DNA from: an uncultured Pelagibacteraceae bacterium
GTDB taxonomy: Bacteria; Pseudomonadota; Alphaproteobacteria; Pelagibacterales; AG-422-B15
Assembly: GCA_902570675.1 (NCBI GenBank)
Contig: CACFYZ010000002.1
Location: 62,001-126,000 of the forward strand
Length of the DNA stretch: 64,000 bases
Direction: 5' to 3'
Position 1 is the first letter of the stretch; each line of letters starts with the position of its first letter. Of this stretch, positions 18,391 to 26,743 are shown one piece after another. The notes beneath the pieces are model-generated. The model was not told the origin of the DNA. It saw nothing but the letters and a program-made list of their open reading frames with translations, and did no database searches. Both the position numbers and the translations under genes were made by a program.

Positions 18391-19659
18391 TTAATTTGAA
18401 ATTTTATCTATTCCACCCATGTACGGAATAAGCATGTCAGGCACTTGAATGGAACCATCTTCATTTTGATAATTTTCCAATACCGAGATAAGCGTTCTGC
18501 CTACCGCTAGACCTGACCCATTGAGTGTGTGTAAAAATTTAATGTCCGTATCTTCCTTATAACGGGCATTCATGCGTCTTGCTTGAAAGTCTCCACAATT
18601 GGAGCAACTAGATATTTCCCTAAAGGCATTCTGACCTGGTAACCAAACCTCAATATCATAAGTTTTTTGGGCTGCAAAACCCATATCCTCTGATGACAAA
18701 ATGACAACCCTGTAGTGTAAGTCTAATCTTTTGAGAACTTCCTCTGCACAACTAAGCATCCTCTCATGCTCTTCTTTAGATTGATCTTCTGAAGTGAGAC
18801 TTACTAATTCTACTTTATAAAACTGATGCTGTCTCATTATACCTCTTGTATCTTTACCTGCAGCACCTGCCTCGGATCTAAAGCATGGAGTATGCGAAAC
18901 ATATCGCATTGGCAAATCAAGTATATCAACAATGGTCTCCCGAGTCATATTGCTTAAAGGTACTTCGGCTGTAGGAATTAACCAGTAATCATCTGTTGTT
19001 TTGAATAAATCATCCTTAAATTTAGGAAGTTGGCCTACACCGTAAACTGACTGGTCTTTAACTAGAATAGGAACATTCATTTCCCTATATCCAAATTCAG
19101 TTGTATGAAGATCTAACATAAAATTGGCTATCGCTCTTTCCAGTTTTGCAATCTTCCCACTTTGAACGACAAACCTTGCCCCTGAGATCTTTGCTGACTT
19201 TTCAAAGTCCATCATACCGAGATTTTCTCCTAATTCATCGTGTTCTTTTGGTGTAAAAGAAAAGGCTTTTTTTGCACCTTCGATTTTTATTTCTTTATTA
19301 AAACTTTCATCTCCAACTGGCACATCATTGGATGGGTTATTCGGCAATGCGGATAAAATAGAATTAAGATTTTCTTGTGACTCTTTTTGACTGGACTCAA
19401 GCTCTTGCAATTCATTTTTTAGACTAGCAACTTCTGATTTCAGTTTTTCAGCTTCATCCTTTTTTCCTTCAGAGGTATAAGTACCAATGAGTTTTGATTT
19501 CGAATTTCTCTCTTCTTGAAGAGCTTGAAGTTTGACAATAATCGCTCTATTTTTATTATCAGCAGATATTATTTTATCTGATATTGATGGATGATTTCTT
19601 TTAGCCAAAGATGAGTCAAGTTCCTTTGGATTTTCCCTAATTTGTTTTATATCAAGCAT
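18391..19659 (-). CDS. serS: Seryl-tRNA synthetase
   Basis: Class II aminoacyl-tRNA synthetase charging tRNA-Ser. The 422 residues start MLDIKQIRENPKELDSSLAK and form the N-terminal long coiled-coil arm (roughly 30-105). The catalytic domain follows, with motif 2 CFRSEAGAAGKDTRGIMRQH and motif 3 LNGSGLAVGRTLISVLEN. It is 5 bp downstream of tatC and 9 bp upstream of surE, so it is very likely cotranscribed with the tat genes. Confidence 0.97.
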   Translation of the reverse strand: MLDIKQIRENPKELDSSLAKRNHPSISDKIISADNKNRAIIVKLQALQEERNSKSKLIGTYTSEGKKDEAEKLKSEVASLKNELQELESSQKESQENLNSILSALPNNPSNDVPVGDESFNKEIKIEGAKKAFSFTPKEHDELGENLGMMDFEKSAKISGARFVVQSGKIAKLERAIANFMLDLHTTEFGYREMNVPILVKDQSVYGVGQLPKFKDDLFKTTDDYWLIPTAEVPLSNMTRETIVDILDLPMRYVSHTPCFRSEAGAAGKDTRGIMRQHQFYKVELVSLTSEDQSKEEHERMLSCAEEVLKRLDLHYRVVILSSEDMGFAAQKTYDIEVWLPGQNAFREISSCSNCGDFQARRMNARYKEDTDIKFLHTLNGSGLAVGRTLISVLENYQNEDGSIQVPDMLIPYMGGIDKISN

Positions 19660-19664
19660 TTTTT

Positions 19665-20441
19665 TTAATTGGGTTTCGTTCTTTTACTTTCTATATATTT
19701 CACAGCAAGTATTGAAATCTCATACAGTAATAATATAGGTATTCCAAGCCCTATTTGAGAGATTGGATCGGGTGGCGTTATAATTGCAGCAATTATGAAT
19801 ACACCCACTATAACATACTTTCTATTATTTCGAAGCCCGTCAGAACTTACGAGACTTACTCTAGCAAGTAAAGTTAGAAGAACGGGTAATTGAAAACTAA
19901 TGCCGAATGCAAAAATTAGTCTTATGATTAAACTTAAATATTCGTTCACTTTTGCTTCAAGTTGTATAGGCAAGCTGCCCTGACCACCAATCGATTCAAA
20001 GGATAAAAAAAACTTAATTGCGAGTGGCATGATAAAAAAATAAACAAGAGCTGCTCCCAATAAAAATAATACTGGAGTTGCAATAAAATACGGGATTACA
20101 ACAGATTTTTCATTCTTATAAAGTCCAGGTGCAACAAAAATCCAAATCTGCATTAATATAAATGGTAAAGAAATAAAGATTGACGCAAACAATGCAACTT
20201 TTAAGTAGGTGAAGAAGGTTTCGTGTAAAGCTGTAAAGATTAGTCTCCGTCCTGACTCTCCAGCGACCGCATCTGCATAAGGCTGGACAAGAAAATCATA
20301 TATATTATCAGCAAAAATGTAAGCTATTACAAAAACTATACAAATCAAAACGAGTGATTTTATTAATCTACTTCTTAATTCGGTAAGATGTTGAACAAGA
20401 GTCTGCTTATCACTGTTATTAGACTCGTCTGTTTTACTCAT
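19665..20441 (-). CDS. tatC: Sec-independent protein translocase TatC
   Basis: Receptor subunit of the twin-arginine translocase, which exports folded proteins with an RR signal. I choose the ATG at 20441 (ATGAGTAA, an 8-bp overlap with the tatB stop), giving 258 residues, the same as E. coli TatC; an ATG 30 bp upstream is possible. The conserved start QHLTELRSRLIKSL is followed by six membrane segments and the FxxPF-like stretch ASIFISLPFILMQIWIFVAPGLY. FGISFQLPVLLTLLARV and ITPPDPISQ are also diagnostic. A Tat-type sulfatase is encoded at 43-45 kb. Confidence 0.94.
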   Translation of the reverse strand: MSKTDESNNSDKQTLVQHLTELRSRLIKSLVLICIVFVIAYIFADNIYDFLVQPYADAVAGESGRRLIFTALHETFFTYLKVALFASIFISLPFILMQIWIFVAPGLYKNEKSVVIPYFIATPVLFLLGAALVYFFIMPLAIKFFLSFESIGGQGSLPIQLEAKVNEYLSLIIRLIFAFGISFQLPVLLTLLARVSLVSSDGLRNNRKYVIVGVFIIAAIITPPDPISQIGLGIPILLLYEISILAVKYIESKRTKPN

Positions 20442-20730
20442 CTTTATTGTTCTTACTTTCTGAGTCAACAATTGACTTATTAATTGAATCTCTCATCTCG
20501 TCTGTAAATTTTTTACTGTCTAAGTCTTCTACTGACGACTTAATGTCTTCAACTCCAGTTTCTGATGCGATTTGATTTATGCTTGATTTAAAATCAGTTG
20601 CGAAATTTCTTATTTTTCCCCACCATTTTCCTATTCCTCTAAGAACAACGGGCAAGTCTTTTGGGCCAACAAAAATAATTATCAGTACAGCTATTAATAA
20701 ATATTCAACTCCTCCAATACCAGGCAACAT
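20434..20730 (-). CDS. tatB: Sec-independent protein translocase TatB
   Basis: TatBC forms the receptor complex for twin-arginine signals. The 98-residue protein has a short N-terminal membrane helix (GVEYLLIAVLIIIFVGPKDLP, of which GPKDLP is the TatA/B hinge). An amphipathic helix (VVLRGIGKWWGKIRNFATDF) and an acidic, Ser/Lys-rich tail follow. Glu9 in GGVEYLLI matches the polar residue typical of TatB. It lies 11 bp after tatA and overlaps tatC. Confidence 0.92.
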   Translation of the reverse strand: MLPGIGGVEYLLIAVLIIIFVGPKDLPVVLRGIGKWWGKIRNFATDFKSSINQIASETGVEDIKSSVEDLDSKKFTDEMRDSINKSIVDSESKNNKDE

Positions 20731-20741
20731 AATAATTTATG

Positions 20742-20927
20742 CTAATCTTTATTGGAATTATCGTCAGATTTATTAATCGATTTAGTTTCGTCTTCTTCTT
20801 TAATGCCTTTTTTAAAACTTTTCACTCCTTTAGCTACATCCCCCATTAATTCAGAAATTTTACCTCTTCCAAAAAGCAAGACTAGAAGTGCAACAACAAT
20901 CAATATTTGCCAAAAGCTGATACCCAT
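20742..20927 (-). CDS. tatA: Sec-independent protein translocase TatA
   Basis: Pore-forming subunit of the Tat system. The 61 residues begin [20 protein letters not shown] and continue with the hinge [20 protein letters not shown], which is diagnostic for TatA. A short charged tail follows. It heads tatA-tatB-tatC-serS. In most alphaproteobacteria scpB sits directly upstream; here an iron-transport group lies between them. The 63-bp spacer before tatA is almost purely A/T and probably carries its promoter. Confidence 0.94.
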   Translation of the reverse strand: MGISFWQILIVVALLVLLFGRGKISELMGDVAKGVKSFKKGIKEEDETKSINKSDDNSNKD

Positions 20928-20990
20928 AAAGACCTCTAATTTAATTCTACATATCTATTATATATATAAAGATATAATTTAAGAATATAA

Positions 20991-21716
20991 TTAAGAATTT
21001 GATATAATACTACCCAATTTTACTGATTTTTCTGGCGATATGTGTGTTATATCTTTCGCAGATCCACTTTGAACTATTTGTCCATCATCAATAACAATTA
21101 CTTTGTCTGACATTGAAATAGCGTCATCAAAATCATGAGAAACAATAATTGCAGTTGTATTATTATCTTTTAAAATTTTTCTTGTTTCTGTTCTCAGTTG
21201 ATGAGTTAATGACTGGTCAAGAGTACCAAAAGGTTCATCCATCAATAATATACCTGGGTTTGGAGCCATGGCTCTTGCAATTGCAACCCTTTGTTGCTCG
21301 CCACTTGAAATTTCATTTGGAAAATTGTATGCGTACTTATCAACTTTAAAGAGCTTCAGTAATCTCATTGCAATTTCATATTTTTTACTTTTCGTCTCTT
21401 TAATGCCGAACATGACGTTGTTGATAATGGTTAAATGCGGAAATAAAGCCCTTTCTTGAACAACAAGTCCAATATTTCTGTTTTCTGTTAAAACCGTGTG
21501 TAAGTGATCAGAAATTATATGATCATCAATATTAACACTACCAGAAGTTTCTTTTTCTAAGCCTGCTATTATTCTTAAAAGAGTCGTTTTACCGCATCCT
21601 GATGGACCAAGAATTGAAAGTATCTCTCCCGCCTCTAAACTAAAATTGATTTCTTTTAAGACGCTTTTACCTCTTATATATGAATGTGATAAATCTTTTA
21701 CTTCTAGGGATGCCAT
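20991..21716 (-). CDS. fbpC: ABC transporter ATP-binding protein, probable iron(III) (FbpC type)
   Basis: Energises the permease encoded just upstream (1-bp gap). The 241 residues contain Walker A GPSGCGKTTLLRIIAGL, Q-loop region VVQERALFPHLTI, signature EISSGEQQRVAIARAM, Walker B ILLMDEPFGTLD, and the switch His in IIVSHDFDDA. Typical FbpC proteins are about 350 residues, with a C-terminal regulatory/TOBE region; this one stops after the ATPase core. Iron is inferred from the binding protein and permease beside it, not from the ATPase itself. Confidence 0.87.
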   Translation of the reverse strand: MASLEVKDLSHSYIRGKSVLKEINFSLEAGEILSILGPSGCGKTTLLRIIAGLEKETSGSVNIDDHIISDHLHTVLTENRNIGLVVQERALFPHLTIINNVMFGIKETKSKKYEIAMRLLKLFKVDKYAYNFPNEISSGEQQRVAIARAMAPNPGILLMDEPFGTLDQSLTHQLRTETRKILKDNNTTAIIVSHDFDDAISMSDKVIVIDDGQIVQSGSAKDITHISPEKSVKLGSIISNS

Positions 21717-21717
21717 A

Positions 21718-23331
21718 TTAATACCTACTTGCAGGTCTAGATCTTCTGATCATTCTAGTCAATATAATTATAGGAATCAAACCAACCATCACAATAGCAA
21801 TTGAAGGAGCGGCAGCATCATACATTCTTTCTTCAGCGGCATATACATATGTGTAAACTGCAAGTGTATCAAAATTGAAAGGTCTAAGTATCAATGTCGC
21901 AGGTAATTCTTTAATTACTTCAGAGACAACTAATAGCATACTTGTTAGAAAGCTTGTTTTAAGTAAAGGTAAATGAACTTGGGAGAGAAGAGACCAACCA
22001 GAAGTTTTAAGAGTTCTTGCTACATCATCAATTCTTTCGTTTATTCTCTGATATCCAGCGTCAATAGTCGAGTTTGAAAGGGCATATGATTTAATTATAT
22101 AAGCTAAAACTAGTCCAAAAATACTCCCTGTAAAAACAATATTAGGTATATTTGATACAAAACTTTTATCAATAAAAGTCAGCATTTGCATTACACCAAT
22201 AGCCAGTATTAATCCTGGAACTGCATAGCCGACAGTTAAAAATGAGCTCATAAACTTTAAATAGTTATTACTTTTGTAACGTATTGAAAAATTAATTAGG
22301 ACAGCCAATACTGAGCAAAAGAAAGCAGCAATAATTGCTAAGTAAAATGTATTCCAGGCTGTTGAAATAAATTTTTCATTAAAAAAATCTAATTTATAAT
22401 TAAGGGCCCAATATGTGAGTTCAACAACAGGCAAAATGAAACCTATAAAGATTGGAATAAAACATGCTGAAAAAGCAAGAAAATTTTTAAAACCCCTTAG
22501 TTTCTCATGACTCAAGGGCTTATATAAAGACATCGCATTTGAGTAGCTTGCATTTCTTCGGGAGTATCTTTCAATTATAATTAATGTTATTGCAAATAAT
22601 AAAAGTAATGACGCAAGTTGCATTGCTGTTTCAATATCATACATGCCGTACCAAGTTCTAAATATACCAGTAGTAAATGTAGATATCGCAAAATGGTCTA
22701 CAGCCCCAAAGTCTGAAATTGTTTCCATGACAACTAGCATTAGCCCACCTATAATTGCAGGTCTAATCATAGGAACTGCCAGTTTATAGAATACCTCAAG
22801 TTTATTTAGACCCAGGGTTCTTCCTGCTTCAATTATTGATCGTGATTGGTTAATAAAAGCCATACGACTTACGAGGTATACATAAGGGTATAACGTAAAA
22901 GAAAAAACAATAATGGCGCCAGGAACATTTCTAACTTTTGGAAAAAAAGTAAAATCCCGACTCAAATCAAAAATTTCTCTTATCAAATTGTTTGCGGTAC
23001 CGAAAGTATCAAATAATCCAGTAAAGGTGTATGCAAGTATATATGGAGGTACCGCTAAGGGTAAGATTAAAGCCCACTCAAAAAAATTCTTAAAAGAAAA
23101 ATCATAGTTCGTAATTATCCACGCAGTTCCAACTCCTAATATAAGAACTGTTAATGAAACACCTAAAATAAGATAAAAGGAATTTTTTATATATCCGATA
23201 AGAACATAATTATATAAATGAGACCAGTTCTCTGAGTAGTCACCAGTAAGGCTAAACAACACAATTGCAACTGGAGCAATAAAAATTAAAAATAAAGTTA
23301 CGGGAGTTATTTGCCAAAGACTAAAATTCAT
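21718..23331 (-). CDS. fbpB: ABC transporter permease, iron(III) type, two fused halves
   Basis: A 537-residue inner-membrane protein with about 12 predicted helices. It consists of two homologous halves, each with an EAA-type loop: IIEAGRTLGLNKLEVFYKLAVPMIRPA near the middle of the first half and RIDDVARTLKTSGWSLLSQVHLPLL near the end of the second. The duplicated architecture and PLAVPPYILAYTFTGLFD are typical of FbpB/SfuB-like iron(III) permeases. A 181-bp leader separates it from fbpA and contains a hairpin and an iron-box-like sequence. Confidence 0.9.
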   Translation of the reverse strand: MNFSLWQITPVTLFLIFIAPVAIVLFSLTGDYSENWSHLYNYVLIGYIKNSFYLILGVSLTVLILGVGTAWIITNYDFSFKNFFEWALILPLAVPPYILAYTFTGLFDTFGTANNLIREIFDLSRDFTFFPKVRNVPGAIIVFSFTLYPYVYLVSRMAFINQSRSIIEAGRTLGLNKLEVFYKLAVPMIRPAIIGGLMLVVMETISDFGAVDHFAISTFTTGIFRTWYGMYDIETAMQLASLLLLFAITLIIIERYSRRNASYSNAMSLYKPLSHEKLRGFKNFLAFSACFIPIFIGFILPVVELTYWALNYKLDFFNEKFISTAWNTFYLAIIAAFFCSVLAVLINFSIRYKSNNYLKFMSSFLTVGYAVPGLILAIGVMQMLTFIDKSFVSNIPNIVFTGSIFGLVLAYIIKSYALSNSTIDAGYQRINERIDDVARTLKTSGWSLLSQVHLPLLKTSFLTSMLLVVSEVIKELPATLILRPFNFDTLAVYTYVYAAEERMYDAAAPSIAIVMVGLIPIIILTRMIRRSRPASRY

Positions 23332-23384
23332 TGTTTTAATATCTAATTAAATTTTCCTTATTAATCTTCTCATATCTCTGTTTT

Positions 23385-23399
23385 TTAGAATGATAATAA
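23385..23399 (-). promoter_or_regulatory. Iron-box-like element upstream of fbpB
   Basis: The sequence TTAGAATGATAATAA occurs here, 54-68 bp before the fbpB start. It recurs identically at 24561-24575 before fbpA. With the preceding T it contains TTTAGAA, one half of the alphaproteobacterial Irr/ICE element, and it also resembles a degenerate 7-1-7 Fur site (10 of 14 positions). A regulatory role is inferred from the repeat and the neighbouring genes. Confidence 0.45.
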
Positions 23400-23440
23400 A
23401 CAACAAGTATACTTTTGAATCAATTTTTCAACATTTTTAC

Positions 23441-23496
23441 GAGGTAATTTAACTTTGGATACTAATGAAAAGTTGAGACGGACGTTAAATTACCTC
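23441..23496. repeat. 13-bp perfect inverted repeat (hairpin) in fbpA-fbpB spacer
   Basis: GAGGTAATTTAAC (23441-23453) and GTTAAATTACCTC (23484-23496) are perfect complements separated by 30 bases, 17 bp past the fbpA stop codon. In transcripts of the minus strand this folds into a 13-bp stem that is not followed by a U-run. It looks more like a 3'-stabilising or partial-attenuation hairpin, giving more fbpA than fbpBC mRNA, than a classical terminator. Confidence 0.7.
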
Positions 23497-23512
23497 TTGA
23501 TGGTTAGCTAAA

Positions 23513-24544
23513 TTATTGCCAACCAGCTCGATCCATAAGCTTCACAGCTTCAGGATTGAATTCGCCATACGAAGCAACAGCTGTTTGGTCCTCTTTGAAC
23601 CCAGAACCAAATTGTGCTATTAAGTCACTCGGGGCAACGCCTTCACGCATTGGAAATTCATAAGTGTTGTTAACAATATGACTTTGAGCTTCATCAGTCA
23701 GTAAGAACTCAATGAACTTAACGGCATTTCCTTTGTTAGGAGCATTCTTTAGCAATCCTGCACCACTAACATTAATGTGCGCACCTCTTCCATTTTGACC
23801 TGGAAAATGCAATTCAACTTTTGTCGCGGCCGATTGTTGTTCTTCACCTTTTTTACCTGATAACATCAAACCAATATAGTAACTATTTGCTACAGCAATA
23901 TCAGCTTCGCCATTAGCAACAGCCATTATTTGTGCACGGTCATTCCCTTCTGGTTTTCTTGCAAGGTTACCAACAAAATCTTTTGCCCAAGCTTCTGTTG
24001 CATCAACACCGTGATTAGCAATTAGAGAGGAAACCAAAGATTGATTGTACATATTTCCTGAACTTCTTATTGCTACTCTACCTTTCCATTTTGGATCGGA
24101 TAAATCTTCATAAGATAAGCCTTCCATCTCATCACTTGAAACAGTTACTGGATTGTAATACATAACTCTTGATCTTTTAGCTATACCAACCCACTCATTA
24201 TTTGGACCCCTTAAATTTGCCGGTACAATGTTATCGACCATGCTGGAATTTATACTTTGGAACATGCCATCTTTTTGAACTTTCCATAAATTACCTGCAT
24301 CAACAGTAATAAATACATCTGCTGGAGAACTAGTCCCTTCAGAAGCAAGCCTTTCCATTAATGCTTTTCCTTTACCTGAAATTACATTTACTTTGATGCC
24401 TGTTTTATCCGTAAACTTTTGATAAAGTGCGTCATCAGAATCGTAATGTCGTGATGTATATAGATTAACTTCTTTTGCAAATGCACTTCCTACTGTTACG
24501 AATGTAATAATAAGCACTACAAATATTTCTGTGAATAACTTCAT
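23513..24544 (-). CDS. fbpA: Iron(III) ABC transporter substrate-binding protein (FutA/FbpA type)
   Basis: Periplasmic ferric-ion-binding protein. The 343 residues begin with a signal peptide ending GSAFA, cleaved before KEVNLYTSRHYDSD. This SRHYDSD opening, with its conserved Tyr/His, is typical of FutA/IdiA-like proteins, and the iron-binding tyrosine pair appears in ANSYYIGLM (Y222, Y223). Further family blocks are ADVFITVDAGNLWK and NGEADIAVANSYY. A strong ribosome binding site (AAGGGGGAA) precedes the ATG, in line with the high expression expected for a binding protein. Two iron-box-like sites lie just upstream. Confidence 0.93.
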   Translation of the reverse strand: MKLFTEIFVVLIITFVTVGSAFAKEVNLYTSRHYDSDDALYQKFTDKTGIKVNVISGKGKALMERLASEGTSSPADVFITVDAGNLWKVQKDGMFQSINSSMVDNIVPANLRGPNNEWVGIAKRSRVMYYNPVTVSSDEMEGLSYEDLSDPKWKGRVAIRSSGNMYNQSLVSSLIANHGVDATEAWAKDFVGNLARKPEGNDRAQIMAVANGEADIAVANSYYIGLMLSGKKGEEQQSAATKVELHFPGQNGRGAHINVSGAGLLKNAPNKGNAVKFIEFLLTDEAQSHIVNNTYEFPMREGVAPSDLIAQFGSGFKEDQTAVASYGEFNPEAVKLMDRAGWQ

Positions 24545-24560
24545 TAATTTCCCCCTTAGT

Positions 24561-24575
24561 TTAGAATGATAATAA
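24561..24575 (-). promoter_or_regulatory. Iron-box-like element upstream of fbpA
   Basis: TTAGAATGATAATAA, identical to 23385-23399, lies 17-31 bp before the fbpA start. It is preceded by T, so TTTAGAA (the Irr/ICE half-site) is present. It would sit in the leader or overlap the promoter, where a repressor could block transcription. Confidence 0.45.
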
Positions 24576-24596
24576 GTAACATTCTATATAGATTAT

Positions 24597-24611
24597 TGAG
24601 AATGATTATCA
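24597..24611. promoter_or_regulatory. Fur-box-like 7-1-7 palindrome upstream of fbpA
   Basis: TGAGAATGATTATCA matches the Fur core TGATAAT-N-ATTATCA at 13 of 14 paired positions (only the fourth base differs). It lies 53-67 bp upstream of the fbpA start, where a promoter is expected. The match is read directly; binding by Fur, Mur or another family member is inferred. Confidence 0.55.
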
Positions 24612-24643
24612 ATAGCAAAATTGACAAATTTGCAATTTTTTGA

Positions 24644-26044
24644 TTACAAGGACTCTATAAAGCTAACCAATTGATTTACTTCAATTTTATTTAATTTTTT
24701 AAATTCTTGGATTATTTTATTTGCCTCACCACCGTGCCACAGAATAGCTTCTTCAAGCGTACGTGCCCTTCCATCATGTAAGAAGCCATATTCTTCAGAA
24801 ACTACTTTTGTAAGACCTATTCCCCATAATGGTGGTGTTCTCCATTCTTGTCCAGTCGCATCATACTCACTCACGCTATCAGCCAATCCTTTACCCATAT
24901 CGTGAAGTAGAAAATCAGAGTATGGATAAATTATTTGATTGCTGAGATTTGCATAAGATCCATTCTTTTTTGTTACAAATTTATCTATATGACACGATTG
25001 ACAATTTAACTGATAGAATATTTTTTTTCCCGCTATAACATCAGCTGAGTCAATATTTCTTCTGATTGGCACACCCAGTTGTGAGGAGTAAAAAGTTACT
25101 AAATTGAGTTGATCATTTGATACTTCAAAGTTATCAAACTCGTCGCTACTACCATCGATTGCATTTTCACAGTCCTTTTGTTTATCAGAACAATTATAAG
25201 AGTTTATATATAAATTATTTGACAATCCCATGTCATGAAAGAAAGCATCGGCAGTTTGCTGATACACTGTAGGTTGCGAAGCCTTCCATCCAAACCTACC
25301 TAGAGACCATTCGTTTAGGACACTGTTCCAAACCATATTGGCTTTTCCTGTGATGTTGTCATTATTAACATCATCTTCATCAGCATTTGCTATTATGTCC
25401 GTTGAACTTATATTTTCTATCAAGCCCAACCCAATCATTGGTTGGGCTATTCTCGCAGAAAAATTTGTTTTGTCGTCAAATGAACCATAATTTAAATTCG
25501 ATATTTTTATAACTGGTTTTCTTAATTGAACTACTCTTCCATCATCATAAACGAAAGGAACATATTCATAGCTAAAAGAAATATCCGCCTCTTTAACAAC
25601 TCCTTCAACAGAAAATTCACTGATCTGGCCCCCATAAGTGCTATCCTCAATATTCTTTATTTTTGGATTACTATTTTTATAGTCTTTTGAAATTTGTATC
25701 ACGACTGACACCGTGTCATCAGAAACTGATTTTGGAAGGTGACCTCTGCCGTCTGAAATATGACAGGACTCACAAGACTTAGCGCTAAAAAAAGGTCCTA
25801 AACCATCTTTCGCTATATTTTTAGATAATTTTGCATCTTCCCAAATTCTTTCAAATAAAGCATTTCCAACTAAGAAATTGATTTTCATGTGCTCTTCTAG
25901 ATTTCTTGCTGAAAGCGAAAAACTATTTTTATTTTCAACTTCATTTGTAGTTTTGCCACCAGGAAAATTAGGATCAGCAAAAATAACATTAAGTGATGTG
26001 AATAAGAAAAAATTTATTGCTATAAAAAATCTAAGAATTTTCAC
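24644..26044 (-). CDS. Di-heme c-type oxidoreductase, DUF1111 (thiol-oxidoreductase-like) family
   Basis: Exported di-heme protein of 466 residues. It has a signal peptide (MKILRFFIAINFFLFTSLNV, ending IFA) and two heme c motifs: CESCH at residues 91-95 and CQSCH near residue 345. The C-terminal WRTPPLWGIGLTKVV and FLHDGRARTLEEAILWHGG blocks are diagnostic of the DUF1111 family. Family members are often found with iron-uptake genes (for example near imelysin-type proteins), which fits the fbpA neighbour, but the reaction is unknown. It starts only 16 bp after scpB, so it may be cotranscribed with scpAB, and it is 99 bp before fbpA. Confidence 0.87.
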   Translation of the reverse strand: MKILRFFIAINFFLFTSLNVIFADPNFPGGKTTNEVENKNSFSLSARNLEEHMKINFLVGNALFERIWEDAKLSKNIAKDGLGPFFSAKSCESCHISDGRGHLPKSVSDDTVSVVIQISKDYKNSNPKIKNIEDSTYGGQISEFSVEGVVKEADISFSYEYVPFVYDDGRVVQLRKPVIKISNLNYGSFDDKTNFSARIAQPMIGLGLIENISSTDIIANADEDDVNNDNITGKANMVWNSVLNEWSLGRFGWKASQPTVYQQTADAFFHDMGLSNNLYINSYNCSDKQKDCENAIDGSSDEFDNFEVSNDQLNLVTFYSSQLGVPIRRNIDSADVIAGKKIFYQLNCQSCHIDKFVTKKNGSYANLSNQIIYPYSDFLLHDMGKGLADSVSEYDATGQEWRTPPLWGIGLTKVVSEEYGFLHDGRARTLEEAILWHGGEANKIIQEFKKLNKIEVNQLVSFIESL

Positions 26045-26060
26045 TTCGTAAGGCTAAATG

Positions 26061-26741
26061 TTACTCAGCCTCATGTCCACTTTGTATTAAGTCTTCGATG
26101 TTTTCATCTTCTCCAAATGGCTCAATTTGACTTTGATCAATTTCTACAGGTTCTCTAATGTCAAGATTTGGTGGCAGTCGGCTTTCAAGTAGGCCGGCTG
26201 CTTTAAGTTCTTCAAGGCCTGGCAAGTCTGATACTTGTTCAAGCTGAAAATACTCTAAAAACCTCTCGGTTGTTCCATAGATTATTGGTCGTCCAGGTAC
26301 TTTTTTTCTACCTATGGGTCTGACCCAATTTAATTCCATTAATAAATCGAGTGTTCCAGGACTAAAATGAACTCCTCTGATATCTTCAACTTCAGCCCTA
26401 GTAACTGGTTGATGGTAAGCAATAATTGCCAATGTTTCGGTTGCTGCTTTTGAAAGCTTTCGCTGAACTATCTTTTCCTTCTTCATCATTGGCGAAAGAT
26501 CTACAGCTGTTTTAAAGCTCCACTTATTTCCCGTCTTAATCAAATTTACACCCCTATTCTCGTAGTGCGCTTTTACTATGTTTAATAGCTTATTTAAGTT
26601 TACACCCTTAGGAAGTCTGGCCTTAAGACTCTCTGCATCAAGAGGTTCGCTTGCTGCAAAAAGTAAGGCTTCTAGTATTCGAACATTTTCCATGTGCTCG
26701 GATGGAAAATTCATCACATTATTATTTACTTTATCGTTCAT
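26061..26741 (-). CDS. scpB: Segregation and condensation protein ScpB
   Basis: Winged-helix subunit of the SMC-ScpAB condensin, which compacts and segregates the chromosome. The 226 residues include LEALLFAASEPL, the helix ATETLAIIAYHQPVTRAEVE and IRGVHFSPGTLDLLMELNWV, followed by GRPIIYGTTERFLEYFQL; these are standard ScpB blocks. The acidic tail is less conserved. It lies 2 bp after scpA. Confidence 0.94.
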   Translation of the reverse strand: MNDKVNNNVMNFPSEHMENVRILEALLFAASEPLDAESLKARLPKGVNLNKLLNIVKAHYENRGVNLIKTGNKWSFKTAVDLSPMMKKEKIVQRKLSKAATETLAIIAYHQPVTRAEVEDIRGVHFSPGTLDLLMELNWVRPIGRKKVPGRPIIYGTTERFLEYFQLEQVSDLPGLEELKAAGLLESRLPPNLDIREPVEIDQSQIEPFGEDENIEDLIQSGHEAE

Positions 26742-26743
26742 TT

